Positions 10,313 to 19,628 of a stretch of DNA of 64,000 bases are shown piece after piece. The notes under the pieces are model-generated. The model saw only the letters and a list, made by a program, of their open reading frames with translations. It did not search any database and was not told the DNA's origin. A program made the translations under genes and the position numbers. Location: assembly GCA_016617855.1 (NCBI GenBank), contig JAECUM010091505.1, forward strand, positions 32,068-96,067, written 5' to 3'. How positions within the stretch are numbered: the stretch's first letter is position 1; every line of letters begins with the position of its first letter. The stretch is from Megalonaias nervosa. Taxonomy: Eukaryota > Mollusca > Bivalvia > Unionida > Unionidae.

Positions 10313-10554
10313 AAGTGGTCCCTTTAAATGTACACGAGAGACTCATTCTGCTCAAAGCTTTGCGCTTTCATCTTGATACTTCTCAACCTCTACGGAAAAA
10401 CAAGATTCGTCAACTTTTAGGCCCTGAAGATGTGTACGACGACGTGTGTATAGCTTGTGACTTACACCCTCACTGGAAAGATGTACGTGACTGGAAAAGT
10501 TGGGGGTTTGAGGCATGGACAAAAGAAGTGGCACACTATGCCAAAGATTTGTAA
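10309..10554 (+). CDS. Small acidic/basic mixed protein, unknown
   Basis: An 81-residue frame whose ATG 10309 overlaps the stop of the previous gene by the sequence ATGA. It contains a leucine-rich N-terminal helix, a DVYDDVCIACDLHPHW block and a Trp-rich end (WKDVRDWKSWGFEAW). I recognise no family. The compact overlap with its neighbour supports coding. Confidence 0.45.
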   Translation: MKVVPLNVHERLILLKALRFHLDTSQPLRKNKIRQLLGPEDVYDDVCIACDLHPHWKDVRDWKSWGFEAWTKEVAHYAKDL

Positions 10555-10575
10555 TCCTAAAAATTAAAACGTTCC

Positions 10576-10908
10576 GTGAAAAAAGTAACTTTTAAACCAG
10601 TGTTAGTGACAGTGCCAGAAGAAGAAGAAGAAGAAGTCGTGACCGAGGAAAACCACTCTCTTCAGGACGGGACCGTGATCGACATCCCTGAAAGGCCATT
10701 CCGGGAGGACTCTTGTGTGATTGTGCCAAGGAGTGTAGAGACTCTCAGAACATTACACAGTACCCCTACGATTTCACCTCTTGATCATCACAAATGTTGT
10801 ACAGAGACTTGTTTATATTCCACTATGATCGTTTTAATGTGTCTTTTATTCATGTACTTAGCCATTTGGCTTTTATGTATTTTTGTCTTTCGTGTTGTTC
10901 ACTTTTAA
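10576..10908 (+). CDS. Single-pass membrane protein, start uncertain
   Basis: A 110-codon open frame beginning at a GTG; no in-frame ATG precedes the body, so the true start is unknown or was lost. It has an acidic Glu run near residue 16-22, a Pro/Glu-rich middle, a Cys pair (HHKCCTETC) and a strongly hydrophobic C-terminal segment of about 25 residues (about 83-107). That arrangement fits a tail-anchored membrane protein. The function is unknown. Confidence 0.45.
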   Translation: MKKVTFKPVLVTVPEEEEEEVVTEENHSLQDGTVIDIPERPFREDSCVIVPRSVETLRTLHSTPTISPLDHHKCCTETCLYSTMIVLMCLLFMYLAIWLLCIFVFRVVHF

Positions 10909-10936
10909 AGATGACAATAAACGTTTCCTGAAAAAG

Positions 10937-10944
10937 TATAAAAA
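10937..10944 (+). promoter_or_regulatory. TATA box before the packaging ATPase
   Basis: TATAAAAA lies 62 bp upstream of ATG 11006, followed by an ACT trinucleotide run just before the start codon. Confidence 0.5.
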
Positions 10945-11005
10945 CTCTTGTCTTGTCTGTCTTCGTGTCAAAAGTGACATTCCTTTCACTACTACTACTA
11001 CTATT

Positions 11006-11740
11006 ATGGCTACCTCTACTGTCTCTGCTCCATCTTCCTCCACTGTCAAAGTCATTGACGAACACGTAGATCGGACTAGTTGGGAGGTCTTGTATCTTCG
11101 CCATCCCTTTAACATGCTCATTGCCGGACCTAGCGGTTCCGGCAAAACCGAATTTGTAAAACGTTTGATCGAACATAAACATCATTTGATCGATCGTCCC
11201 CCTCAACGCATCGTGTGGTGTTACAAAGAGTGGCAATCGGCGTACAGCCTTCTGCGAGAAAGTCAAGGCGATTCCATCGTCTTTGTGGAAGGTATTCCTG
11301 GCGAGGACGACGGGATCATGTCTGACCCTAGTCAAACTCATTTGGTTATTTTTGACGACATGTTAGGAGAAGACGAAGAAGAAATTAAACTCTGGTTTAC
11401 ACGCAAAGGGCATCATCGTAATGCCAGTGTCATTTACATCACCCAAAATTTGTTTCAACAAAGTAAAGCCCATCGTACCATTAGTCTCAATGCTCATTAC
11501 GTGGTGTTGTTTAAAAGCCCTAGAGATAAATCGCAAGTACAAGTCTTAGCCAAACAGTTAAGAACGCCTTGGCTGACAAATGCGTACGACGATGCCACTC
11601 AAACTCCACACGCTTATTTACTCGTGGATTTAAAACCCACCACTCACGATTATTTGCGATTTCGTACCCATCTGTTTCACCACTGGTGCCTGTCGTGTAC
11701 ACGTCTCCTTCGTCGACTTAATCACCAAAAAAATCTATAA
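11006..11740 (+). CDS. Genome-packaging ATPase (FtsK/HerA type), intact
   Basis: A 244-residue P-loop ATPase that drives DNA into the capsid in Polintons and other double-jelly-roll viruses. Walker A GPSGSGKT is at about residues 41-48, Walker B HLVIFDDML at about 112-120, and the sensor-like ITQNLF at about 145-150. The first ATG downstream of the TATA box at 10937 was chosen as start; the frame is open further upstream but without a better start. The stop codon TAA overlaps the TATA box of the next gene. Confidence 0.88.
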   Translation: MATSTVSAPSSSTVKVIDEHVDRTSWEVLYLRHPFNMLIAGPSGSGKTEFVKRLIEHKHHLIDRPPQRIVWCYKEWQSAYSLLRESQGDSIVFVEGIPGEDDGIMSDPSQTHLVIFDDMLGEDEEEIKLWFTRKGHHRNASVIYITQNLFQQSKAHRTISLNAHYVVLFKSPRDKSQVQVLAKQLRTPWLTNAYDDATQTPHAYLLVDLKPTTHDYLRFRTHLFHHWCLSCTRLLRRLNHQKNL

Positions 11741-11743
11741 AAA
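11736..11743 (+). promoter_or_regulatory. TATA box overlapping the ATPase stop codon
   Basis: TATAAAAA at 11736-11743 contains the TAA stop (11738-11740) of the ATPase. It lies 38 bp upstream of the core-protein ATG at 11781. Confidence 0.5.
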
Positions 11744-11780
11744 CCTCGGTCACTTTGACTCTGCCTCACACATTGTCAAC

Positions 11781-12507
11781 ATGACGTCCCTTCAGTCTAA
11801 TCTTCCCATTAAATTGATTCGTGCCTTGTACGGTATCAGTCGCGAGAAAAATCCACAAATACGTGCTCGTGTCTTAGAAGCTAGTCTCAAAGAAGTCTTA
11901 CGATGGTTTACGGTGACAGCACGTCAGTTACTGCAAGGCATCATTCAGATTCCACATCAAACCAAACGTTTTTTGAGAGAAACAAAGGCGCCTTGACGCA
12001 ACTAGCCGATCCTAGCATCGACACTCAAACCAAAAAGCAAATCATTTTGAAACCTAGAGGTAGCGGTTCTCTAGGAGGTGTCATCATTCGTTCCCTCTTA
12101 AAATGGGATCCTAATGCTCCCAAAGTCGTCCCCAAGAAAAAAGCCACGCCGAAACGTACCCAGAAGAAAAAGAAAAAGAGCAACGGTGTCAAGACCAGGT
12201 CACAGCCTCAGAAAAAGAAAAAGAAAAGTCCACAGAAAACAGCTTCTACTCGCAAGAGAGTGTCTCCAAAACTTCTCCTCCAGTGGTGACACCCTCTTCC
12301 TCTTTAGCGGCAGTGGCCGCTGCTCACAAAGTACCTGCCCAAAAAATTAAAGTCCAAGGGAGAACAGGTGTGTTACAGAGTTTACTGGATTTGTCCAAGA
12401 AAGAACTGTCCCGATTTAGTCCGTTGCGAACTCCTCCACGACGTGTGTTGCCTGTCATCAAGTTGATACGACGTAAAGACAATCAGTGGCGACGCATTCC
12501 AGTATAA
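11781..12507 (+). pseudogene. Lysine-rich core-like protein, two frameshifts
   Basis: One gene seen in three successive frames: 11781 to about 11970, about 11970 to about 12260, and about 12260 to 12507. The first switch lies at the 6-T run 11969-11974. The second lies in or after the A-rich lysine-codon tract at about 12160-12240. The N-terminal part has the Leu-rich helices and QLLQGIIQIPHQTKRFL block shared with the 13163 gene. The middle is extremely Lys-rich, as expected of a DNA-condensing core protein. The end contains RFSPLRTPPRRVLPVIKLIRR. The role is inferred from composition and from its position between ATPase and integrase. Confidence 0.6.
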
Positions 12508-12565
12508 AACGACCTGAGGCAAACCATATGGATCAGTGTTTTTTTGTGCTGCTGCACGTCCAAAG

Positions 12566-12826
12566 ATGTCCCCGCCAAGAAGTGTACACCGTTACCATCG
12601 TCGTTCTTCTTCTTCGGTCCAAAAAGGAAAAGGAAAACGAAAAAGACAGTCACGTCATCCTAAAAAGCGCTTAGTCAAACATCGGCGTCACTCTCTGAAA
12701 AGACACACTCGTCCAAAGAAAAGGAGAATCCACCAAAAGGGAGGTTTCTTTGGCCCTTTCCTTGAATTCGATAAGATAGCCGATAAGTTTGTCTCAAGGG
12801 TAAAGGACAGGCTCCAAAAAAAATAA
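12566..12826 (+). CDS. Basic core-like protein, tandem copy 1
   Basis: An 86-residue protein dominated by Arg, Lys, His and Ser, ending in a GGFFGPFLEFDKIADKF segment. ATG 12566 lies in a leader (CAGTGT...AAAGATGTC) that is repeated before copies 2 and 3. It resembles the short basic proteins that coat DNA in adenovirus-like particles (mu/pX type). No catalytic motif is present. Compared with copy 3 it lacks the middle helical domain. Confidence 0.6.
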   Translation: MSPPRSVHRYHRRSSSSVQKGKGKRKRQSRHPKKRLVKHRRHSLKRHTRPKKRRIHQKGGFFGPFLEFDKIADKFVSRVKDRLQKK

Positions 12827-12882
12827 GATAAAAAGACGCATGTTGAGCCATGGATATCAGTGTATTTTTTGTGCACCAAAAG

Positions 12883-13079
12883 ATGTCACCTCATCGTCGT
12901 TCTCCTGTCCAGAAAGTAAAAGAAAAAGACAGTCTCGTCATTAGAGAAAAAGCTTAGCCAAACATCGACGTCACCCCCAGAAAAGACACACTCGTCCAAA
13001 GAAAAAGAGGAGCCGTCAAAGAGGAGGATTCTTTGGCGATTTTGGAAACAACATCGTCACCTTTATGACGAAGCGATAG
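12883..13079 (+). pseudogene. Basic core-like protein, tandem copy 2 (broken)
   Basis: The leader and first codons (MSPHRRSPVQK) match copies 1 and 3, but the frame hits TAG after about 27 codons. The homologous basic tract and RGGFFGDFGNN end continue in another frame to TAG 13077-13079, with a further TAG within that frame. It is clearly a dead duplicate of copy 1. Confidence 0.65.
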
Positions 13080-13162
13080 TCTCCCAAAAAGGATACAAGA
13101 CCGTGTGACAAGTCATCGACGTTAGTGTATTTTGGTGTGTGTCCCGGAATCAACAAACAAAG

Positions 13163-13576
13163 ATGTCCCCCCGCAAAAGACATGCCTCTTCTACCCCCAA
13201 AGGAAAGAAAAGGAAAGGACTGCCTCCTCGTTTAGTCAAACATTGGGACATGTTGTCTGTCCTGTCCAAAGCTCCTCCACCCATGCGAAAACAACTCATT
13301 CAAACTGCCTCCAAAGATGTCATCGATACGATGAGCGAATGTTGTCTGAACGTCTTGAAAGGCACAATAACTTTGACTAAACATCAGAAAAATTGCTTAG
13401 CCAAACATCGACACGTTCTTCGCCAAATGGTCCAAAAGAGAATACCCATTCGTCAAAAGAAAAAGATGTTGGTGCAACGCGGAGGATTTTTACCCCTGTT
13501 AGGACTTATTACCAATGTAGCGAAACCTATACTGAGTGCCATGGGACATATTATACCCGCCCTAATTCCAAGATAA
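13163..13576 (+). CDS. Core-like protein with conserved helical domain, copy 3
   Basis: An intact 137-residue frame from ATG 13163. After a basic N-terminus (MSPRKRHAS) it has a helical domain with MSECCLNVLKGTITLTKHQK, then KHRHVLRQMV, then a Lys run and RGGFLPLLGLI. This pattern (NvLkG, a following Lys/His helix, GGFLPLL) recurs in minor virion proteins of Polinton and adintovirus-like elements, as I know the family. It is probably a DNA-binding virion protein. Confidence 0.65.
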   Translation: MSPRKRHASSTPKGKKRKGLPPRLVKHWDMLSVLSKAPPPMRKQLIQTASKDVIDTMSECCLNVLKGTITLTKHQKNCLAKHRHVLRQMVQKRIPIRQKKKMLVQRGGFLPLLGLITNVAKPILSAMGHIIPALIPR

Positions 13577-13640
13577 AAGACCAAGAAGATAAAAGGGACC
13601 TCTGAAATCAAACGATCTCAGACGTGATCCTTGAAATCTG

Positions 13641-14333
13641 ATGGAAGGACGAAAACTAGCTTTAGTCCCTTACAAACGATGGATGGAATACCATCGTTGG
13701 CAAGAATAATGAACCCCACATTTACCTACCAATCCTCATTTGACCGAGATGTCCCAGTTACAACACGAATTGCAATCGTTGATGGATCACAGCGATTTGT
13801 CAGAAACGGAAAAATAGCAACGGTACGGTCAGTTGTTGGAACGACTGAAACTCTTTCACCAAAAAGCTTTAGACGAAACAGCTCAACCCACTCTGAAAGA
13901 TTTTAAGGCCTTGATGAAAAGTTCACCACCACTACTACGACCACTACCACTGCCAGTAGTCAAGACAGAGGCAGCCGCACGGTTGCCTGAGGAAGAAGAG
14001 GCAAGAGAAGTCTTTCAAACACCGTCAGCAGCTCCCATCCCTAGTAGGATTGCAGCGTCCTTGTTGACCCCTTCCCCTACACCGCAACGAGAAGAACTTA
14101 AAGCTTGGGTTAAAAAGATGATGTGCACTCCTCCTTCGACAGAAGTGAAAAAGAGAGAAGGGAAAGCAGAAGTGAAAAAAGAAAAGAAGACCAAAGCCAT
14201 TCCATTACCACCACCACCACCACTACCTTCCACTTCTACACCCGTGGCACATCGGACACGTAAAACCGTTTCTAAACCACCCCCTCGTCTCATTCAGAGT
14301 AGCATCAGTAAAGATTGGATCACTTATCAAAAC
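13641..14333 (+). pseudogene. PY-like protein / N-terminal extension of integrase
   Basis: ATG 13641 opens MEGRKLALVPYKRWMEYH, matching the short VPY-containing start of the PY protein that usually precedes integrase in Polintons. Stops TAA 13707, TGA 13710 and TAG 13815 interrupt it, all in the same frame. It then continues through a Leu-rich helix and a long Pro/Lys/Glu-rich linker straight into the integrase without a further stop. PY and integrase may therefore be fused here, or the PY stop may have been lost. Confidence 0.55.
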
Positions 14334-15441
14334 ATGGAGAAGGTGTTAGCCAACATTTACTACGATCCATCCCATTGCGCAGGTTACGGAGGAGTTCAGA
14401 AATTGTATCGAGGTGCCAAAACTCGACTGAAAAGTATCCGTTTACCTCATGTGCAACGCTGGTTACAAGAACAAGCCACGTACACCTTACACAAGCCCAT
14501 TCGACGAAAATTTTCCAGAAGTCGCACCCAAGTAGAGGGTATCGATCACCAATGGCAAGCCGATTTAGCCGATGTCTCTCATTTAGCCACCTACAATCGT
14601 GGCTACAAATATTTGTTTTGTGTCATCGACGTCTTTTTCAAATTTGCTTGGGTCGTACCATTGACTTCCAGTTCGAGCAGTGAGTTAGTGCGAGCCCTGC
14701 AACTGGTGTTGAAACAAAGTGGTCGTCACCCTCTTCGATGGCAAACTGACAAAGGCACCGAATTTCTAAACCAAGCTTTCCAAAAAGAATTGAAGAAACG
14801 TGACATTCATTTTTTCACCACCGAGAATCCCGAAACCAAAGCCAGCATTGTGGAACGTTTTCAACGTACCTTGAAAGAACGCATGTGGAAATCTTTTACG
14901 CATCAACACACTCTCAAGTACATCGACGTCTTGCCACACTCGTCCAATCGTACAATCAATCTTACCATCGGAGCATAGGGTGTGCCCCCAAGAAGTGACT
15001 CCTGACAACGAAGTGACCGTCTTCGAGCGCCTGTTTGGTCCGTCCCCGACAGTGCCTGTCCCCAAGAAAGGTGAAGTGTTGGCATCAGGAGATTGGGTAA
15101 CCATTGGCAAAACCAAACGCACTTTCGACAAAGGTTACTTATCCAATTGGACCACCGAATTGTTTCGTGTCACCGAACGTGTGCGTGGCCGTCATCCTCC
15201 CGTCTATAAATTAGAAGACATGAACGGAGAAGTGTTAAAAGGAACGTTTTACTTGCCTGAGTTACAACGTGTGACCAAAAAAGAAGACGACGTGTACGAG
15301 ATCGAAAGCATACTCGATCGAAGAACCCGAAAAGTAGGAAAGAAATGTGTCAAAGAAGTCAAAGTACGTTGGAAAGGATATCCTCCCAGTTTTGACTCTT
15401 GGATCGACGCTTCGCAACTCATTGACTATAAAAAGAAGTGA
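14334..15441 (+). pseudogene. int: DDE integrase with C-terminal chromodomain (frameshifted)
   Basis: Retrovirus-like integrase that inserts the element. The N-terminal block YYDPSHCAGYGGVQKLY is typical of Polinton integrases. The catalytic triad is HQWQADLADVS (about 14550), RWQTDKGTEF (about 14745) and ASIVERFQRTLKER (about 14850). The C-terminus carries a chromodomain (YEIESILDRR, then VRWKGYPPSFDSWI). Two frame changes lie between about 14930 and 14985, just before the SH3/chromodomain part, so the current product would stop at 14978. ATG 14334 is internal to an open frame, so the true start may be upstream. Confidence 0.88.
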
Positions 15442-15446
15442 CCATC

Positions 15447-15851
15447 ATGCCCTTCAACACAACCTCAGCTACTGCAGTGACCACTCCGTCGCCCAGTTCT
15501 TCTCTGCAAGATCTACAAAAGCAACCCTTGTGGGTGTGGTGTGGAGAACGTGTGCCTAAAACGCAAATCGTCTTTTTCTGCCAAATCTTTGTGGTGTATT
15601 GTGTCATCGGTGCTGCCATTGCCAATTTGAGTTTGCAACAAGGAGAAAAACAATTGTGGACTATTTTACTTAGCAGTTGCATTGGTTACCTTCTTCCCAA
15701 TCTGTCTCTGAAATATTCCTCTAACGGAAACAACAACAACAACGGGAGTCTTGCGTCCAACGTTAGTCACCAATCCAATCACAACAATCCTCTTTTAGAC
15801 ACTCCTCTGACTTCCAGTGACTCCTCAGACACTAGAACTGTGGAATTATGA
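15447..15851 (+). CDS. Conserved two-helix membrane protein of Polintons
   Basis: A 134-residue product from ATG 15447. After a Ser/Thr/Pro-rich start comes RVPKTQIVFFCQIFVVY, a first membrane helix, then a short loop and a second helix (WTILLSSCIGYLLPN), followed by an Asn/Ser-rich tail. This pattern (VPK.qIVFF, ...LLSSCIGYLLPN) is a recurrent uncharacterised membrane protein of Polinton-type elements. The TGA stop overlaps the ATG of the minor capsid gene (ATGA at 15848). Confidence 0.65.
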   Translation: MPFNTTSATAVTTPSPSSSLQDLQKQPLWVWCGERVPKTQIVFFCQIFVVYCVIGAAIANLSLQQGEKQLWTILLSSCIGYLLPNLSLKYSSNGNNNNNGSLASNVSHQSNHNNPLLDTPLTSSDSSDTRTVEL

Positions 15852-16744
15852 ACAACCAATTTTACTTAACGTTACCCAGTGACAGTTCCATGGAGGTGTT
15901 TCCCAATAACACTTTGTGCTGTTTCTCGGCCAGATTACCTCAAGCCATCCAATTGGATCACGAAGCCCATTGGGAAGTAGCTTTAGTGGAAATGATTCAC
16001 CCTACACAAATCAAAAACATCGTCGAAAATGAAAACTCTTTTACGGTAGAAGTTTATGACGAACAAGTGCAACAAGCCATGGATGAACGCGCTATTACAG
16101 CTGACTTTATGAAATCACAAGACCCCAAAACTAAACGAACCACTTATCTTTTGAAAATTCCTGCGGGCTATTATTTTAGTGGTCAACATTTGGTGAACAC
16201 CATTCCTGAGAGGTTCAATTTCATGTTTGGTAAAGCCTTGGAGAAAGCCAGAAGAAGTGTCACGATCGAGTACCACAAAATAGCTCGTCGCCTAATGATG
16301 AAATTTTCAGAGGACAAAGTATTGGCCATTACATTTTGTCCTGAATTGTATGACATTTTGGGTGGAGACCCCAAGTTGATCAAGATGAGAAACGAAATAC
16401 CAGCTATGACCGATAACTTGGATTTTGCGAAACATTTTCGATTCCCTGTAGAAATGAACCAAGGACTGAATTTGATTTTTGTGTACTCCGATGTGGTGGA
16501 GTACAACGTAGTGGGACACACCTCCGTACCGTTACTGCGTGTCATTCCTTTCAAAGTGGATTCTGCCACGGCTGCTAACGAGGAAAGTGGAAACACCTAT
16601 CACGTTCACCGCGAATTTGTACATCCTCACTATTTGCCAGTCAGTAAGTCTTATTTCGACACTGTCAACATTACGATAAAAGGAGATCTGGGACAAAATA
16701 TTCCATTCACCAAAGGGAAAGTCACAGTAAAACTCCATTTTTGA
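15848..16744 (+). CDS. Minor capsid (penton-like) protein, intact
   Basis: A 298-residue protein, intact. The N-terminal FYLTLPSDSSMEVFPNNT followed by WEVALVEMIHPTQ is the hallmark of the Polinton minor capsid protein, a single jelly-roll that forms the pentameric vertices. A GYYFSGQHLVNTI block and C-terminal YFDTVNITIKGDLGQ also fit. Its ATG overlaps the preceding stop. The pVI-like and major capsid genes follow in the usual virion block. Confidence 0.85.
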   Translation: MNNQFYLTLPSDSSMEVFPNNTLCCFSARLPQAIQLDHEAHWEVALVEMIHPTQIKNIVENENSFTVEVYDEQVQQAMDERAITADFMKSQDPKTKRTTYLLKIPAGYYFSGQHLVNTIPERFNFMFGKALEKARRSVTIEYHKIARRLMMKFSEDKVLAITFCPELYDILGGDPKLIKMRNEIPAMTDNLDFAKHFRFPVEMNQGLNLIFVYSDVVEYNVVGHTSVPLLRVIPFKVDSATAANEESGNTYHVHREFVHPHYLPVSKSYFDTVNITIKGDLGQNIPFTKGKVTVKLHF

Positions 16745-16772
16745 AAACGATTACTCTAACTTTTTGTCAGTC

Positions 16773-17213
16773 ATGTATCCTGTGTACCAAGGAGTCGCTC
16801 GACAGCGAGGACATGGTTTAGGTGATATGCTCAAATCGGCCTTTCGTACAGTGGTTCCCGTTTTGAAACCGGTGGTGACACGGGGATTGCACGCCTTAAA
16901 AGATGCCGCGTTGACGCAAGGTAAAGAATTTCTCCAAAATGTCATCATTGACAAATAAAACCCCAAAGAAGCTTTCTTGAGAGCAGGCAAAAATGTCTTA
17001 CTTCAAACGGGCAAAGACCTTTTGGGTCGGCGAGAAACTCCTATAAATGCCCTGGGCAATGCCGAGTCAGGCATTCCTGTTTCCCTGACGCCACAGCAAG
17101 GACAAGGCAGAAAAAGACGACGAAAACACCCCTTGAGAGGACTTCACACCCCTAGAGCTAGAAAGTCTAAGAAAAGAAAAACTGTCCGAGAGTTAGACGT
17201 TTTTGATTATTAA
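16773..17213 (+). pseudogene. pVI-like minor virion protein (one in-frame TAA)
   Basis: The N-terminus GHGLGDMLKSAFRTVVPVLK matches the GxGxGD amphipathic start of adenovirus pVI-like proteins of Polintons, which disrupt membranes and tether the capsid interior. A TAA at 16956-16958 interrupts the frame. It then continues with helices and a very basic tail (GRKRRRKHP, ARKSKKRK). The C-terminal part could also serve as a protease-activating peptide, as in adenoviruses. It sits between minor and major capsid genes. Confidence 0.7.
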
Positions 17214-17223
17214 GAAAAAGAAA

Positions 17224-18543
17224 ATGATGCACCGAGAGTCTTGTGCTTGTTCCAAGTCGGAACTGGATCTGTTTGCCATGCCACCCACCATGATGACGAT
17301 GCAAGAATCCCAATGGGTCGAATTTCATCCCTTCTCCTCTTTGACGGATTCAGCTCTCATCGAGTTTGAAATCAAAGGACAGCCCGAAGATTATCTCGAT
17401 CTGAATAGCAGTTCCTTGTACCTAAAACTGAAAGGGATCAAAACCGACAACACCAATCCGGGACCCGATGCTAGAGTAGCTCCCGTCAACAATTTCATGC
17501 ATTCCTTGTTCAGCGAAGTGGATTTGTACTTGAATAACAAACTGGTCTGCAGCAGTATGGATACTTACCCTTACCGAGCGTACCTAGAAAATCTCTTGAC
17601 GTACGGAAAAGAGGCCAAGAACACTCATCTGGATGCTTGCGTGGTATGGAAACCTGACACCGCAGGTGAAAACACGTTTAACGACACAATCCTGACAGCC
17701 GATGACAATCCTCACAGTGTGGGTTTTAACAACCGTCGAAGAAAAATCCTGCAAGGTCGTAGTTTAGAACTGATGGATCGTTTGCATTTGGAAATGTGGT
17801 TGCAAGACAAGTATTTGCTGAACGGAGTGGATATTCGCCTGAGACTCAATCGCAGCAATGTCGCTTTCCATTTGATAGCTCATGCCAACGAGTACAAAAC
17901 CATCATCCAAGAAGCCAGACTTTACGTGCGTCGTGTAGAAGTGTTACCTAAAGCGGGAAACGACATCAGTCAAACATTGAGCAGATCGACCGCCAAGAAT
18001 CCGATACGACGTGTAGAAGTGAAAATATTCACCATTGCTGCTGAACTCCGATCCAAGATCGAAGATCATTTGTTCCAAGGACAGTTACCCAAACGTTTAA
18101 TGGTTGGAATCGTCAGTAATGCAGCCCTCAACGGAGCCCACGATCAAAATCCTTTCCAGTTTAAGCACTACAGAGTGTCCAAGATCGAAGTCAGTCGCGA
18201 TGGCAAGACTTTGTGTACCAGACCTTTCGAACCTAACTTTGTCCAGAAGAATTACTTGAGATCCTACTTGTCCCTGTACGAAGCTACGGGACAACTAGGA
18301 ACCAACGGCAGTCACGGTATTTCGTACGAAGATTATGTAGGAGGTTACACTTTGTGGGCCTTTGATTTCACTCCAGACCAAGGCAGCGACAAGGGACATT
18401 TCCAACCTATAAAATCCGGTCAACTGTGTGTGGAACTTCAGTTTGCAGAAGCACTCACTGAGACGGTCAACGTCATCCTGTATGCTGAATTCGATAATAC
18501 CATAGAAATCAACAGTTTGAGAGAAGTCATTCTAGACTATTAG
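17224..18543 (+). CDS. Major capsid protein (double jelly-roll), intact
   Basis: A 439-residue protein forming the trimeric capsomers of a predicted adenovirus-like particle. ATG 17224 was chosen as the first ATG after the pVI stop. Typical blocks are SLFSEVDLYLNNKLVCSS, TYPYRAYLENLLTYG, DRLHLEMWLQDKYLLNGVD and DFTPDQGSDKGHFQPIKSG, the last a hallmark of the Polinton major capsid C-terminal jelly-roll. There are no stops or shifts, in contrast to PolB and integrase. Confidence 0.9.
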   Translation: MMHRESCACSKSELDLFAMPPTMMTMQESQWVEFHPFSSLTDSALIEFEIKGQPEDYLDLNSSSLYLKLKGIKTDNTNPGPDARVAPVNNFMHSLFSEVDLYLNNKLVCSSMDTYPYRAYLENLLTYGKEAKNTHLDACVVWKPDTAGENTFNDTILTADDNPHSVGFNNRRRKILQGRSLELMDRLHLEMWLQDKYLLNGVDIRLRLNRSNVAFHLIAHANEYKTIIQEARLYVRRVEVLPKAGNDISQTLSRSTAKNPIRRVEVKIFTIAAELRSKIEDHLFQGQLPKRLMVGIVSNAALNGAHDQNPFQFKHYRVSKIEVSRDGKTLCTRPFEPNFVQKNYLRSYLSLYEATGQLGTNGSHGISYEDYVGGYTLWAFDFTPDQGSDKGHFQPIKSGQLCVELQFAEALTETVNVILYAEFDNTIEINSLREVILDY

Positions 18544-18548
18544 ACACA

Positions 18549-19055
18549 ATGGAAGACTCCTATCCCTCATTGAACGATAGAGAATCTTTGGACATGGAAT
18601 GGGAGGATAGCGTGAAAGCAGAACCCCAAGACCAAGACAAAGAGGACGAGGTAGTAGTCAAGTCCAGATGGCCAGAACAAGAACAACATTTAGTGTCCTG
18701 TTTTGCTAAACACCTAGCGAATACAATTACGGAATTGTCCAAGAAATATTGTTATGGATGTCAGAACGGTCATCCCAGTCAAATTCAACACGATAAATGT
18801 ATGATGATGAGTCAAGAAGAAAAATTGGACGAGTATCTGGACGAAGCTTGGAGTCTCATCTCAGAAGAAGCAGTGTTGCATGAATGGTATAAAGGCTTGC
18901 GTGATCTTTCCTGCCCTCCATTGACTACTCTAGAGATCTATAGCATCGAAGCTCTCTTAGCCCAGAGTGCGGAGACAAGGCGAAGAAACGGCTACTTGAC
19001 AGAGCGTTTCAAACAAAAAGTCAGAATTGAATTGATGACTTATCATTACCTGTGA
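18549..19055 (+). CDS. Cys-rich conserved Polinton protein
   Basis: A 168-residue frame starting 5 bp after the major capsid stop. After an acidic N-terminus it has YCYGCQNGHPSQIQHDKC, a C..C...HPSQ..H..C cluster that I recognise as recurrent in Polinton proteins next to capsid or protease genes and that may bind zinc. The remainder is helical, with Leu/Glu-rich segments. The biochemical role is unknown. It lies directly upstream of the protease. Confidence 0.6.
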   Translation: MEDSYPSLNDRESLDMEWEDSVKAEPQDQDKEDEVVVKSRWPEQEQHLVSCFAKHLANTITELSKKYCYGCQNGHPSQIQHDKCMMMSQEEKLDEYLDEAWSLISEEAVLHEWYKGLRDLSCPPLTTLEIYSIEALLAQSAETRRRNGYLTERFKQKVRIELMTYHYL

Positions 19056-19076
19056 AAAAAACAACAAAACAAAAAA

Positions 19077-19628
19077 ATGGATACCTAGGAACTTTATTAC
19101 CTTTTGAACAATAGTTCGTATACTGCTTCTTGGAATCCTGTCGTGTGCGCTAAAGATGAACTACCTCATCGCAAACCTCAAGACCATCAAGCTTATGTCA
19201 TCAACACGGACGAAAGTCATCTTCCAGGGACTCACTGGGTTGCCGTCTGCTTCCCTCAAGAGAATTGTGTGGAATATTTTGATCCGTATGGATTACCTCC
19301 TTTGGAAGACGATATCATTGACTTTATGAGAAGAAATGCCCAGACGACACGATACAATAATGTGAAATTGCAAGGCACAGATTCCATGGTGTGTGGACAA
19401 TATTGTGTGTATTTTCTTCATCAACGCAGTCTTGAATATCCTTTAGAACATTTAGTGACTTATTTTGATTGTCACTCTTCTAGAAATGATGAGAAAGTAG
19501 ATCGATGGTTTTGTGACCATTATAGTTATCTTTTGTCTTTAGCTAGGAAACGTAGTGTACATCAATGGCCTCATAACTTCCATCAATGGAAATCTCACAT
19601 GACTTCACAACGTTGTCAACCTTGTTAA
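19077..19628 (+). pseudogene. Adenain-like cysteine protease (early in-frame TAG)
   Basis: Ulp1/adenain-fold protease that would mature capsid proteins. Residues GTHWVAVCF (His), YFDPYGLPP (Asp/Asn position) and SMVCGQYCVYFL (oxyanion and nucleophile Cys) give the catalytic set. ATG 19077 is followed by TAG at codon 4 (19086-19088), after which the frame is open to TAA 19628. Translation could only begin downstream at a non-ATG or after read-through. It is the last gene of the structural block. Confidence 0.8.
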
